From assembly GCA_026225945.1 (NCBI GenBank), contig JAMJFZ010002500.1, forward strand, positions 3,378,501-3,442,500: a DNA stretch of 64,000 nt. Direction: 5' to 3'. Within the stretch, counting starts at the first letter, position 1, and each line of letters opens with the position of its first letter. The translations under genes were made by a program, and so were the position numbers. A model generated the notes under the pieces. That model worked only from the letters and a program-made list of their open reading frames with translations, made no database searches and was not told the DNA's origin. This document shows, one piece after another, positions 12,435 through 22,978 of this stretch. This stretch comes from Cricetomys ansorgei (taxonomy: Eukaryota; Chordata; Mammalia; Rodentia; Nesomyidae).

Positions 12435-12605
12435 ATGGATCTAAACTGCACCTGTATCTGGGTCACCTGGAGAGACAAAGTTCCAGAACGCTTCTCTGAG
12501 TCCTCTTCTGTGCCTCATGCTCTGGTAGCCTGGGGTCTGGCTGCGATTTTGAATTTCTGTCCAATTGCCTGCGGCTAATGTTGCTACTGAACTAGAGAAC
12601 CATAC
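12435..12605. mobile_element. hAT-Charlie MITE fossil (MER20/MER5-like)
   Basis: The words GGGTCACCTGGAGAGACAAA, GTAGCCTGGGGTCTGG, GATTTTGAATTTCTGTCCA and GAACTAGAGAACCA, in this order, follow the consensus of MER20/MER5-type non-autonomous hAT elements. The right end approximates the 'gagaaccactg' terminal repeat. Confidence 0.55.
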
Positions 12606-13747
12606 TGCGGCCTCTGATTAAGAAACTCAGGGCAGGAGGCATAACTCACAACAGGAGTGTGTCTCCTGGTTTTCCCCCAGTGGGAGGGCTCCCTGCTGTG
12701 TTTTATTGACATATCTGTAGCTACAAGCCACACTCAGCAGGCGAGAGGAAGGTCTGACTTAGGTGCCACAAACCTCCCCTCTTTTGTGATGACTCTACAG
12801 ACCAAGCCTTCTGGGGGCCATTTATTTGAGAGGCAGTCTGGGAGGGCCAAGGGACAACTCCCTATCAGATGCTCACAGAAAGCCCAGTCCAGGACCAGTA
12901 CCCAACAGCCACAATTAGCTACTGTCAACTGCACAGTATGACCTCGTGACCTTCACCATCTTTACTTGTTTAGGGAAAAGCAGAGGAAGGAGTTGAAGTG
13001 AGGTCCTAATTTTTAAACAGAAAGGAAAACCTCCTTTTGCCAGCCCTTCATCTACTACACACCTTTACTCAGCTTATGCCCCTACTTTAAAAGCTTAGCA
13101 AACATAAAAAATTAAACTGTGAAAAGCATCCTTCATATTTGATTCTTAATTTAGTTATAACTCAAAATCACCAATTTGAGGGATGATTCCAAAGAAGGTC
13201 AAGGCATGCTTGCTGTGGGCTTCATCATAAAAATCACCTAGATGTTAAACTGTTATTTATATGACAATCCATACTCCCTTTATCTGATGTGTGTGATACC
13301 ACAGGAAGCCTTTAAACTCCACTCCCAGAATACTGGTTAATCTCCAACTGCATTGTAAATAAGAACCACATTTAGACCTTCAGTCATCTGTGTTTTATCA
13401 CCTAATTGCTATGTGGTCAGCTTCATTCTGCTACACTGATCATTTTTAAAGACTGTGCTTCAGTATGATATTTAAATACATATCCAAACAAATTTGCAAC
13501 TCTAGTGTTTAATTCTGTGAGTAAGTGTTTTGAAAGGAAACAACTCCTGCCCTATAGAAGCAACTCTAACCCAGTACATTTGCCTTACGATATGAAAGGC
13601 ATGAAACATAGCACTGGGTACATTCGCCTGACAATCTATTTTCCATCACAATAAAAAGAAAAGCAATAAGCCATTGGAGGCCAAGCACATACTGTTTGAG
13701 GTGAGTTTCCAGGCAAAGAATATTCATGAGGTTTTCCAAATGATTCT

Positions 13748-13748
<1 letters not shown>
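12606..13748. other. Unassigned sequence
   Basis: No recognised repeats or exons. A 94-codon frame at 12657-12941 is opposed by a 66-codon frame on the other strand and is not recognisable. Confidence 0.45.

Positions 13749-13796
<48 letters not shown>
13749..13796. repeat. (CT)24 microsatellite
   Basis: Pure 48-bp CT array, extended by a TTTCTCCTTCTTTTC tail. It is a mirror-symmetric polypurine/polypyrimidine tract. Confidence 0.97.
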
Positions 13797-13801
<5 letters not shown>

Positions 13802-14181
13802 CTTCTTTTCAAGGGGTGTGCGTGGGTACATGACAAAAGCTCTACCACTGGGGAGTACCCTCAACTCTCCTAGTAGTTCCTAATGCTCAGCCAGGGTGGA
13901 AATAAAAAGTAAAAAAACTAAGTAGCACCTCTCCTATAGGAAAAGCAGTCGTTTTTCCTTCCCTCTCCTTCACTGGAAGCACTACCCTCTGCTCTAATGC
14001 AGTAAATTGGGTACAGTTTCTAATCTCAGGATGTCTCTAGCCTGGGGATGGGAAGCTCTTCACCACGTGGCAGCACAGTCTTCAATATTATTAATACTGC
14101 CAATATCCTTTATGAGCATGTTCAAGATTGAGGTTCAGTTTCAATAAGAAGAAGAAATAAGACCAAGCTAAAAATAAAATC
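13797..14181. other. Unassigned spacer
   Basis: Nothing recognised between the CT array and the B4 SINE. Confidence 0.45.
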
Positions 14182-14189
14182 AAATTAGA

Positions 14190-14510
14190 GGTGGCCTGGA
14201 GAGACGGCTCCATGGGTATTTGCTATACAAGCCCAAAGACTTGAGTTAGAATCTCCAGCACCCACACGAACAGGCAATGTGGCCCATGTGCCCATGACCT
14301 GTGTGGGAGCTGAGGGAGACAGGAGGATCACTGTGACTTGCTGGCTGCCAACCTGGATGGTAGGGGCGGGGCTGTAAACTTCAGGTTCAGTGGGAAGCCC
14401 TGTCTTAAGGAAATAAGCTGGAGGACAATAGAGGGAACACCCAATGTCCTCTGGTTACATGTACATGGGTGGGTAGACACACATACACACACACAGTCCC
14501 TACCACACAA
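14190..14510 (+). mobile_element. B4 SINE, plus strand, near full length
   Basis: The tRNA-type head (GGCCTGGAGAGACGGCTCC) is followed by a B1-like middle (GACAGGAGGATCACTGTGAC, GTTCAGTGGGAAGCCCTGTC). The B4-specific 3' part is CAATAGAGGGAACACCCAATG and ends in a CA-rich tail. The 8-bp repeats AAATTAGA at 14182-14189 and 14511-14518 are the likely target-site duplication. Confidence 0.85.
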
Positions 14511-14624
14511 AAATTAGAAATCCCAAACCAGGTTCAGCTTCTGTACTACAGATACAAAATGTCAATTTGTTTTATTTGAAGAAGAAGCAGCTGTAAAAAG
14601 CCTCAAAGCCTCCGCCTTTAACGT

Positions 14625-14815
14625 TTATTTTGTGCCACTGAGGGGAGAAGCCAGGGCCTCCCCCATGATAGACAAATACTCAACTACTGAGCAGCACCTC
14701 AGTGCTTTTGTTTGCTTGCTTTTTGTTTAATTTTGAGCCAGTTCTTGCTAAATTGATCAGGATGACCTGGAATCCTTGAGTCCAAAGGATCCTCTTGTCT
14801 CTGGCAAGGGACAAG
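14625..14815 (-). mobile_element. ID_B1 composite SINE, minus strand
   Basis: On the + strand an antisense ID-like unit (GCCAGGGCCTCCCCCATGAT ... CTACTGAGCAGCACCTCAG) precedes an antisense B1 unit (AATTTTGAGCCAGTTCTTGC, GATGACCTGGAATCCTTGAG). In sense this is B1 followed by ID. Confidence 0.65.
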
Positions 14816-15039
14816 GGACTGAAAGAGTTCCTGAAGCAGACGTAGTGTGTGTGGCCTGGCCGATGCTCCGCAGTCCATTTCCTCTGCTCACAGGCTCATA
14901 CCTAAGTCTGGTTACGGTATCAGTCGGTCCCTATTGGACAGAGTGAGTCATCTGCTCGGTCTACTCAGTGGACTATGGGCAGAGGTACAAAGGTAACGTC
15001 TCGGTCCCCTCGATGACATCTTCATGATTGTGGGGGTGG

Positions 15040-15340
15040 ATTTTGTCAGCTTGGCCAGGCTACATTCTCACATCCAGGTCAAATACCATCCAGTATATTT
15101 CCCTAGAGGTCTTTTTACATTCAATTGACATTTACCCAGAAGAGTAGGCTTTGGGTAAGGCAGATTGCTCTCTGGGATGTGGGTGGGGTGTCATGCAATG
15201 GAATAAAAACAAGCTTTCTCACAAGCAGAAAAGATTCTGGAGCAAAGAGACCCTGGATTTGAACTGTACCATCAACTTATCTCCGGGTCTCTAACCTTTC
15301 ATCCTATCTAGACACAAGAGTATCTCGCTCTGCCTCCCCT
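15040..15340 (+). mobile_element. Old MLT-type LTR fragment, plus strand
   Basis: GGATTTTGTCAGCTTGGCCA, GACATTTACCCAGAAGAGTA, TTGGGTAAGGCAGATTGCTC and GGGATGTGGGTGGGG match the order of an old MLT-type LTR consensus ('gtcaacttgac...agtaaagcagattaccctccataatgtgggtggg'). No TG/CA ends or duplication could be fixed. Confidence 0.5.
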
Positions 15341-15344
15341 TCTC

Positions 15345-15428
15345 GTACTCTCTCTATATCTGTCTGTCTCTGTCTCTCCACACACACACAAACACACACG
15401 CGTGCGCACACACACACACACACACACA
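15345..15428. repeat. (TC)n/(CA)n compound microsatellite with CGCGTGCGC core
   Basis: TCTG/TCTC units followed by CA repeats. A CGCGTGCGC alternating purine-pyrimidine core sits inside the CA array at about 15399-15407. Confidence 0.85.
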
Positions 15429-15791
15429 GTACACTACAGGAAGGCTCTGAACTATTTCTCTGAGAAGGCTGACTACTGCAATAATTGTTTAGGAAATATT
15501 GTAAGAATTAGCAGCATAAAATGGAAGGAGTTTGGATTCAAAACCCACATGCCAACCAGGAATATCCACACTTGATTTTGCCTGAGTACCAAATGGAATT
15601 TGGTGGAATTAAGCTGTGGGAAGCTATTGAGATTTGTGGTAGCCACTAACTCCTGTATACATTTTCATGTTTGGAAGCACTTGACCACTTAGCTACATGC
15701 TCAGTCCTGCTAGCTTTATACAATGTGACTAGTAGAGCACATGTTGAGTTAAATGGCCTTGGCATCCCCTTTAAAAGCATATGCTCTACAT
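15429..15791. other. Unassigned spacer
   Basis: No gene or repeat recognised. Confidence 0.4.
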
Positions 15792-15946
15792 CAATGGTTT
15801 TCAGATTTTGCCAAACACCAATAAAATGAAATGTCACCCATAAAATGAGGGTTTCATTGAGTTCTGAAGTGCAAGCTGGACAGACATTGAAATTTCTAAA
15901 TATTATCCAGGTTACTCTACTGTGAAGATCTGTTGAAGAACCATTG
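15792..15946. mobile_element. MER5-like hAT MITE fossil
   Basis: It starts CAATGGTTTTCAG and ends GTTGAAGAACCATTG, imperfect inverted ends matching the 'cagtggttctcaa/ttgagaaccactg' termini of MER5-type hAT elements. Length 155 bp is in the range for internally deleted copies. Flanking 8-mers do not match, as expected for an old insertion. Confidence 0.55.
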
Positions 15947-16044
15947 GCCTAAAGGATGACAGAGACCAGATGTAAAAACTAACAAAGAAGAGAAAGAAAC
16001 AGTGGTCTACAGGTAATGCTTTCTATATGAATGATCAGCCTGGT

Positions 16045-16144
16045 ATGGTCATTGTTGATCTTATTACAGCCAGCATCGCATGCATTCTCTCCATACTGCT
16101 GTCAATCCTCACAACAAAGCTACTTCACAAACAACATAGTCCTG
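16045..16144 (+). mobile_element. MIR SINE, 5' part, split by an LTR
   Basis: GTCAATCCTCACAACAAAGC matches the MIR core 'ttaatcctcacaacaaccct'. The element stops at 16144 and resumes at 16607 in the correct register, which shows that the sequence between was inserted. Confidence 0.65.
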
Positions 16145-16606
16145 TGTGGGGTCTCCCCTTCTCTGGGGGGTCATTGTGCACCAATCTATGGGAGTGAGGG
16201 GAGCAGAAGCAGCTAGCAAGGTCTGGATGTCTAGATGGCTATGAGCAGGTGGGAAGCACAGCTGGGATAAGCTTCAGAGAGACAGCTCACTTTATTGTGC
16301 CAGAGGAAAGGTATAGATAAGGGCTCATGAGGCAAAACCTAATTGGTTAAAACGCATTACTGTGTATATCTTAATGTCATATGTGGCAGGGGGGTGGGGA
16401 GCCAGACTTGTGCGTAGTCATTCTGGACTCTACATGGGGTCATTTTCCAAATAAGGTCAGGGAGCCAAGATTAGAGACATTGTCCAGGCAAGGTCAGGTG
16501 GGAGAAAGGAAGCCCAGCTAGAGGAGGGAGTCCTCCATCTTGAGCCTAGCTCAGAGAGCTATCTGGACATGGTGGACTGCTGCCTTAGGAATGGAGCTAT
16601 CCCACA
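16145..16606 (-). mobile_element. Solo endogenous-retrovirus LTR, minus strand, 462 bp
   Basis: The element begins TGTGGGGTCTCC and ends TATCCCACA, so it has TG...CA ends with a short terminal inverted repeat (TGTGGG/CCCACA). TTTATT at 16291-16296 is an antisense AATAAA, placing R/U5 to the left and U3 to the right. Flanks TCCTG (16140-16144) and CCCTG (16608-16612) look like a degraded short target duplication. No gag, pol or env sequence adjoins it. A class II (ERVK-like) origin is likely; the exact family is not recognised. Confidence 0.7.
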
Positions 16607-16735
16607 TCCCTGTGCTGAAGATGAAAACCAAAGCTTAACCGGCGGAGTAGGGTGATTTTTCAAGGTCACACAGCTGAATGGTAGTGTCTAGGCTCTGAAC
16701 CCTAAGCTGCAACATCTCCCATTATCCTAACGAAA
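16607..16735 (+). mobile_element. MIR SINE, 3' part, split by an LTR
   Basis: GAAGATGAAAACCAAAGC and TTTCAAGGTCACACAGCTGA match the 3' half of MIR ('acagatgaggaaactgaggc ... cccaaggtcacacagctagt'). It continues the 5' part at 16045-16144. Confidence 0.75.
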
Positions 16736-16937
16736 ATGTTCTGATTAAGATAAGACTGTCACCATACGATCATTTATAAGATCCTTAAAATATTGTACTC
16801 AGTCTCCAGAGCTAAAGTTTAAAGGAAATGACAGCAAATTTTGGGGAAGGGAGATGGGGGTCAATGCAGAAGGAGAGGGAGGAAGGGAATACAAATAACC
16901 CTAAGGATGTTTGATAAAGCCTCAAGGGATCATATTA

Positions 16938-16946
16938 ACACACACA

Positions 16947-16996
<50 letters not shown>

Positions 16997-17132
16997 CACA
17001 CACACACATACATACATATATATAATTATATACATAATTTTATGTATCGTAAATATATAATTATATGCACTACAAATTATATTGTGTTATATATTATAAT
17101 TATATACTTATATTATATATTATAAATGTTAT

Positions 17133-17164
<32 letters not shown>

Positions 17165-17165
17165 C
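16938..17165. repeat. Compound (CA)n/(TA)n microsatellite with AT-rich core
   Basis: Two (CA)n(TA)n blocks, at 16938-17028 and 17131-17165, bracket about 100 bp of AT-rich sequence rich in TATAATTATA words. Confidence 0.9.
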
Positions 17166-17177
17166 TTTTAAATGAAA

Positions 17178-18440
17178 TTATGCCTGGCACTGGGGCTCAC
17201 AATGGTCCCTATAAGAGTCATAGACTATTTAACTAAACCCCAGTACCAGATAGGAGAAACTTCTGTCTGAGCTGCTGGTCAGGGTAGTGACTAAGTGAGT
17301 CTCCAAACAATATAGGCTATTGCTATTGTCCTTGATTGCCTCTCAGAGGGCGACTATAAGATCCTATTGGTAAAGACGCTGCACATATTAGATGCAGGAC
17401 TTGGAAGATGTAAGATGGATTCACCCTGAAAACCTCATTCCTGTGGTCTAGTTTTCATAGTATCAGAAGATGCTGTGCAAGATGCCAAGGAAAAGAAGAA
17501 ATCAACAGTCCTATCCAGTTGTGATGCCTATGAACCACAATGACCACCATGGCAGGATATCCCTAACAGTGAAATAGTGACACTCGTATTTTGGCAGTAA
17601 CCAACAGCTGTCTGGTCAGATTTAAGTTCTATACAACAGGAGTTGAGTACTGGAAACCTAGCCAACTCCTTGGGGCCAGTGAGGTCATGGATCTTAGAGG
17701 AGAACATATTACTGCCACTTTACTAGACCAACAAAATTCCTAACTGCACTCTAAAATTTATCTTTATACCTTCAAGTAAGTTTAACTCTCACCCTTCATC
17801 AAATAAGCTTCTCTTTGCAGCAAACAAAGGCTACACAGAAACTCACAACTCATCATAATGCAAGAGATGACTGGTCATAGGGGCCCAAACCCCATTGAAT
17901 ACAACTGCAACAATGTTTCTGCATCAGAGGCTCAGGAAACATGAAGAAGAGGAAGCAGAAGGACTGTAAGGAGCAAAGGACAGCCGGGAAGTCTACTGTG
18001 AGACTGTATCTTCTAGAAATGCTACAGCCATGATGCCTCAGCAATATGACTTCCTAAAAATGATCTTAACTGTAACAATACCAGGAGACATGCTCGTGCC
18101 GTGTAGAAGAGAAAAATCATGTGGGATTTCAGCCCTAAACAAAGAACTACAGGAAAGTAATAATTGCTGAAGTTAGGGGGGAACTATTTTCTCCCAGAAA
18201 GATCCTCTTATTATTCAGAGTGGTCAGTCCTGAAATTATGTACATTAAAGCAATATGAAACAGACTTAGTGGGTTATATTTATATATTTACATTTATAAT
18301 AATCAAAGAAAGAGAAGACATGAACTTGAGAGGAAATGGGGGGGGAGATGCGGGAGGAGTTGGAGGAATAAGATGTAAGAGAATTAGAGGGAAGAAAGGG
18401 AAAAGGGATGTAGTGTATTTATACTTTAATCAAAATAAAC
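17178..18440 (+). mobile_element. Lx-type LINE-1 3' UTR, plus strand
   Basis: The block contains CACTGGGGCTCACAATGGTC, CCTCATTCCTGTGGTCTAG, CCATGGCAGGATATCCC, GTAACCAACAGCTGTCTGG, CTAAACAAAGAACTACAGG and a G-rich end (GATGCGGGAGGAGTTGGAGG). I recognise this long module from the 3' end of rodent Lx-type L1 elements. ORF2 is missing upstream, so the copy is 5'-truncated at the microsatellite. The 135-codon frame at 18164-18571 lies in this UTR and runs into unrelated DNA; it is not a gene. Confidence 0.7.
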
Positions 18441-18499
18441 TAGGAAATTATGCACAGGGAGAAGCAACTAGGCTGTTGGCACTTTGGGCTAGCAGCTCA

Positions 18500-18528
18500 C
18501 ATAATGGACAGGCACAACGTCCATTATG
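18500..18528. repeat. Perfect 10-bp inverted repeat with 9-bp spacer
   Basis: CATAATGGAC at 18500-18509 and its reverse complement GTCCATTATG at 18519-18528. It sits just before the duplicated block. Confidence 0.85.
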
Positions 18529-18532
18529 GACA

Positions 18533-19060
18533 GAATGGAAAGGTTGGTGGTGGGGAGACAAAGTTACCTAGCTGAGTAGAAAGAGAGAATGGTTGGAAAA
18601 AATGCAACTAGATATTTGAATAAAAGACACTGAAGTAAGAATTAGCTTCATCTACTGATGTCCACGTGGTTATACCAGGACCATCAGCTGGATGATGCCA
18701 AAAGAAAGTTCTAATTAATGTGGAAGGACCTTCTTTTTTTATTACCTTTTTTTACATGTGTGTGTGTTTGTGTGTGTATGTGTCTGTAGCTCCATGCACA
18801 CAGGCAAGTGTGGAGGTCAGAGGACAACTTTGTTCTTTCCTTCTACCATGTGGGTTCCACTTACCAAACTCAGGCCACCGGGCTTGGCAGCAAGCACCTT
18901 TACCCACTGAGCCATCTCACTGGCCTAAAAAGACCTTTTGGCAATTGGCACTGCTTTGCAAAGAACTATCAGGACTGTTGGAGAATTTAATGAGAGTGTG
19001 TCCGCTTTGAATCATGAAAAAAGACTGAGCGTGTTTATGTTCTATTATCACATCTGTAAA
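18533..19060. repeat. Diverged local duplication, copy A (interrupted by a SINE)
   Basis: AATGGAAAGGTTGGTGGTGG ... AGAGAATGGTTGGAAAAAAT near 18535-18610 and GACCTTTTGGCAATTGGCAC ... CAAAGAACTATCA near 18931-18970 align in order with copy B about 1.3 kb downstream. A shared GTTTATGTTC follows in both. Similarity by eye is roughly 65-75 percent in aligned parts. Confidence 0.5.
18735..18927 (-). mobile_element. tRNA-derived SINE (B4-like), minus strand
   Basis: The antisense head CACTGAGCCATCTCACTGGCC lies at the right end, preceded by GGCTTGGCAGCAAGCACC and GGTCAGAGGACAACTTTG, and a TG-rich tail to the left. Flanks AAGGACCTTCT (18724-18734) and AAAGACCTTTTG (18928-18939) are a plausible target duplication. 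Copy B of the surrounding duplication lacks the SINE. Confidence 0.75.
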
Positions 19061-19832
19061 GGTCCTATCTACTGAAAAGTTCAAGTACATTCTGAAAGTG
19101 TGATTCTGCATAAGTTGATGACCAGATAGAAGGTCAATAGGGCCCATTCCTGTCCCTGAATATCTTTGTTGCCAAGGAAGGGGTATTTTGTGAAATGTCT
19201 TGTCTAAGGACTGGTGAAATAGAATACACACCATGTATTTCAATAGCACATAGATTCCAGAGTCTCTAGCCTCTTCCACACTATCACAAAGTCAGAAACA
19301 AGTCAGATACAAGAAATGAGTATTTAATAGACTTGAAAATGTCTACTTTGTGTAAATTTAAAACTGTCAAACACACATTTGGGATAGAATGCTTCCTAAG
19401 GCTAAGAGGAGATCCCTGCCTCTCCTCCTTAGGGCTGTCCACAGCTGTTCTTTTCTGTTCCTTGAATCTGCCTTGTCTTGTCTCTATCAGAGCTTTTTCC
19501 TAAACAATGAGCCCATTCCCATCTGCATCCCCTACATGGCAACTGCAATACAGTGAAAAAAGGTGTCCAACAAGAATCTGAGGTAGAGGTTGCCTGGACT
19601 GAGAAAGAGCTGTTAGTTGTCCTATACTAGGTGCATAAAGAACTAGAGGAAGTATACAATATAGAAAAAAAAATACTCTGTATATAAATTTGTGTCGGGT
19701 GAAAGTAAAAGAACCAAGCTCAAGTGACCTAAATAAATCATACAATTCTCCAGAGACACAAATGGTAAGTATGCTTCCTGCCTTAAACTACAATGCACCG
19801 GAGTTCACTGCTGTAAGGGTCAGACATAAATA
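19061..19832. other. Unassigned sequence between duplicate copies
   Basis: No repeat or exon recognised. Minus-strand frames of 120 codons (18917-19279) and 81 codons (19500-19745) resemble no known protein. Confidence 0.4.
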
Positions 19833-20085
19833 AAATGGAAAGGTTGGGGGCAGGGCTAAGTTAACTTGCTTAGCAGAGAGAGACAGAATTGTTGGAGAAA
19901 TACAACATGATACTGAACAACTTGCAAGCTTCTGCTCTCTCCCATTACACCTGGAAAGCACCTTTAATCCCTGGCCAGAAAAGGCCTTTCAGTAGTTAGA
20001 ACGGCTTTGAGAAGAACTAGCATTGCTCTAAACAGACAGTTGAGTTTATGTTCATCAACCTCTCTTATAAATGTGACAAAAATAC
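19833..20085. repeat. Diverged local duplication, copy B (empty SINE site)
   Basis: AATGGAAAGGTTGGGGGCAG, GAATTGTTGGAGAAATACAA, AAAGGCCTTTCAGTAGTTAG and GGCTTTGAGAAGAACTAGCA match copy A in the same order and orientation. Confidence 0.5.
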
Positions 20086-21734
20086 AAGGAGCAGAGTGGC
20101 CTTACTCTCATTTGCTGTATGTCTAACACGTGGAGCAAAGTACTGGCTCCATGAATGAGAGAATGAATGGGTAGGCTTTCAGCAGGGAATGTGGGATGAG
20201 CCTTTCAGCAAGATATCACAAGCCTTTCAGTGACTGTATTTCCAACAAGCCTCTCTTGGAGCATATGACTTCTTTAGTATCTTAAAGTTCATGTTGACAA
20301 AGAGGGTAAAGCATGAATCCTTTCTTGAGTCAGTTATTTCTGACTTGTGAGGTGCCATGCTAACAGTGCTAACAGTCCAGCCCGCACTAGTTATCAACCA
20401 GGAGCTGTATGCCAACTTTCAACTTGCAGTTTCCATGTTAAGATGGCTCTCTGTTGCAGCCACTGAGGAAAGAGTGCCATTTAGCAGCAATGAGAGGATG
20501 TGAAAAGTTCTTTCACTGCTGCTGACATTCAAGAGAGCTGGCATTTGAACACTACCCTAAATGTGGGCGAGAGAGGCCAGCAAAGCTTGCACATGATCTA
20601 GAGGGCATTTGCATCATTCACAGGGGCAGTTACATGGCTCAGTAGCAAAACAAGAGTGATGGAAACCAGAGCACCCCTTCACAGGCTCATCTGCAAAGGA
20701 AAGCAGCATTAGCTAAAAGAAGAGAGTGCCTGGGGGTGAAGAAAGTCATCTTGTCCTCTGGGTGAAAAACACAGAATGTTTGCTGCAGACAGTAAATGTT
20801 CTTCCAAAATCTACAAGACAGTAGTGTTCTATTGTCACAGAATGCCAACCTTGAACAGAGGCGGGAAGATAGCTCATGTCCTTCACTGTGAATGTTTGCT
20901 CCTGCCATGCTTCTGAGAAAGCAAGGACAAGGGGTTTGGTGAGAAGGATGAATGGATCACTTCTCGGTTTCAACCCAAAGAACTGTGGTATTAACCTCCT
21001 TTGCTCTGATGTTCAGCCTTTTCCCCAGCACCTATGAGTATCCAAGCAAAGGACTCCTCGTGGGAAACAGACAATGGCCAGGATGCCTTGCATTCACAAA
21101 GCTTACACAAACACACAGGCAGAGGGTAATCCATAATAAGATTTCTCAATTACAGTTATGATGCATGTTATCAGAAAACTAAGGTATTAGAAATTTGTTT
21201 GATAGGGAACTCTGATCTGGTTAATTCCAAGAAGAGGAAACATTTGAGTTGAGTGTTAACTAAGCAAAGTATGAGCCTTTACTTGTGAAAGATACTGTCA
21301 CCCTTGACATAAAATAGCAATCTTCAGAGGTCTTTATAATATGAACTGACAATGTAAAGATTCGTTGAATTTGGTAAGAAATACTTAGATTGTTAAAATT
21401 CACTTATGCATGCTGAGGAATGTTTTTCTAAGAAGGATTAACCATGACAAAATCAAGCCCCATATACAGGGATGGATTTATTTATTAGGTAGAACTAACA
21501 GCAATAGGCACAGTGCCTGAAAGTCCAGGACAGAGGTGGTGCTATTGTTTATACAAACCACCATTTTTCTGTGTCAATGTGAAACAAAAGCTACAGCCAA
21601 CCAGCTTAACAGTCAAGGGTATTGTGGCTAAAAGGCACCTGAAGGTATATACTCTGGCTTAGGGCTTTTTACCAGCATTATTTAATTTAATGTTATGGTG
21701 GATCGGATTTCTCCAAAGATATTCACCTTGTAGG
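20086..21734. other. Unassigned sequence
   Basis: No gene or family recognised. A 10-bp tandem duplication (GCTAACAGT unit) lies near 20358-20377. Confidence 0.4.
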
Positions 21735-21880
21735 TCCCCATCCTTCACTCTTCTACGTGATCTTGTCGCACTTTATGAAAGGGTCAAGTCCCGTGTTTCT
21801 CCCTTGAAGCCGGGCAACCACATGTATGGCTAATAAACAGAACGTGGTAAGAGCAGTGCTGAATGCATTCTTGGGCTATG
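21735..21880 (+). mobile_element. Possible ancient LTR fragment
   Basis: GTAGGTCCCCATCCTTCACT, GTGATCTTGTCGCACTTTAT and TCCCTTGAAGCCGGGC resemble a widespread old LTR module ('gtgacctttgtcactc...ccttgaatctgggctgg'). Decayed, and the family is uncertain. Confidence 0.35.
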
Positions 21881-22852
21881 TCAGAAAAGCCACGGGATTC
21901 TATGCGGTAGTCTTGTAATACCTGCTCGGGCATAGTCATCCACCAAGGAACAGGACTGGGTTTCAAAATGGACATCGCCGTACTACACAGGCCAAAACTG
22001 ATTTCCAGACAATGGTCCCAAGTGAGCACAGTCTCTGACACACACCTCCCCCCGACACACACACCAAGATGTAAAAATGTGGAAAGCAGATAAACTACTC
22101 TACAAGCACCTGGGCCATCACTAACTATGAAGCAGAAATAAACCGCCCCACTATACCATGTCTCCATTCCTAACTCACAGTAAGCAATGTAATCCTGTAA
22201 GCATGATAAAGCCAGGTCTACCAGGTGAAGAAGCCCCCATTACTCAAACATAAATTGCAAAAGCAACTGTTACTTCATTTTTCCCATAAAGGTCATGGCC
22301 GTTAAGCCCACCAAACAGCTAATAAACCCAAAGCACCAACAGATGGAACCAGTTAGATAACTGAACCCTAAATAGCACTGAAGAATCGTGTCAACAAGAT
22401 AACCACGCACACACATCAGAGGACGCTGCTGAGAGGAAAGGGTGATTGGGATGCTGATACATGGTAAGTAAAGGTAACCCCACTGGGAAGAGTTCAGGTT
22501 CCCTATAACAACCATTTCCAAACTGTGAGATCCGGAATGACACAGTAAAAAACAATCCACATGCATAGAAAGCAAGTTACAGCCCATGAGATGTTTCAGC
22601 AAGTTGACTAAATCCTTGTGTGTGTAACTCCTTAAATAGGAAGAAGTCAGAGAAAGGAGACTAGTGGGAAAGCCAGGGACCTTTGAGTAAGGCCTATAAT
22701 TTAATAGAATCATATTAATGTTGATTTCCTGGCTTTGACCTGTTATTTCATAAGATGCTGACGGCAGGGAAAGCTGGCTGAGGGGAACTACAAACTGCTG
22801 TTTTGGCCATGTTTTACAAGTCAAACTACATTTTAAGGAGGACTTTTTGTAA
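21881..22852. other. Unassigned sequence
   Basis: No recognised repeats. It contains most of the longest open frame in the window, which is rejected as a gene. Confidence 0.45.
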
Positions 22853-22978
22853 AATGAAAGAAATAAAGAGAGGGGAGAAGGAAGGGAGGGAAGGAGAGAA
22901 GGAGAAAGGGAAGAACGGAGGGAGGGAGGGAAAAAGAGAGGGAGAAGAAAGTGAAAGGAAAAGGGAAAGGAAACAGAG
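22853..22978. repeat. Polypurine tract (GGGA/GGAA)n
   Basis: About 125 bp almost entirely A and G on the + strand. Confidence 0.9.

Noticed and set aside
13749..13796. Regularly spaced repeats that could be mistaken for an array
   Set aside because: Dinucleotide microsatellite without spacers; no CRISPR-like repeat-spacer pattern exists anywhere in the window.
16841..17125. His/Thr/Tyr-rich 94-codon frame
   Set aside because: Translation of CA/TA repeats.
18164..18571. 135-codon plus-strand frame
   Set aside because: Lies mostly in an L1 3' UTR, which is non-coding, and continues into unrelated DNA.
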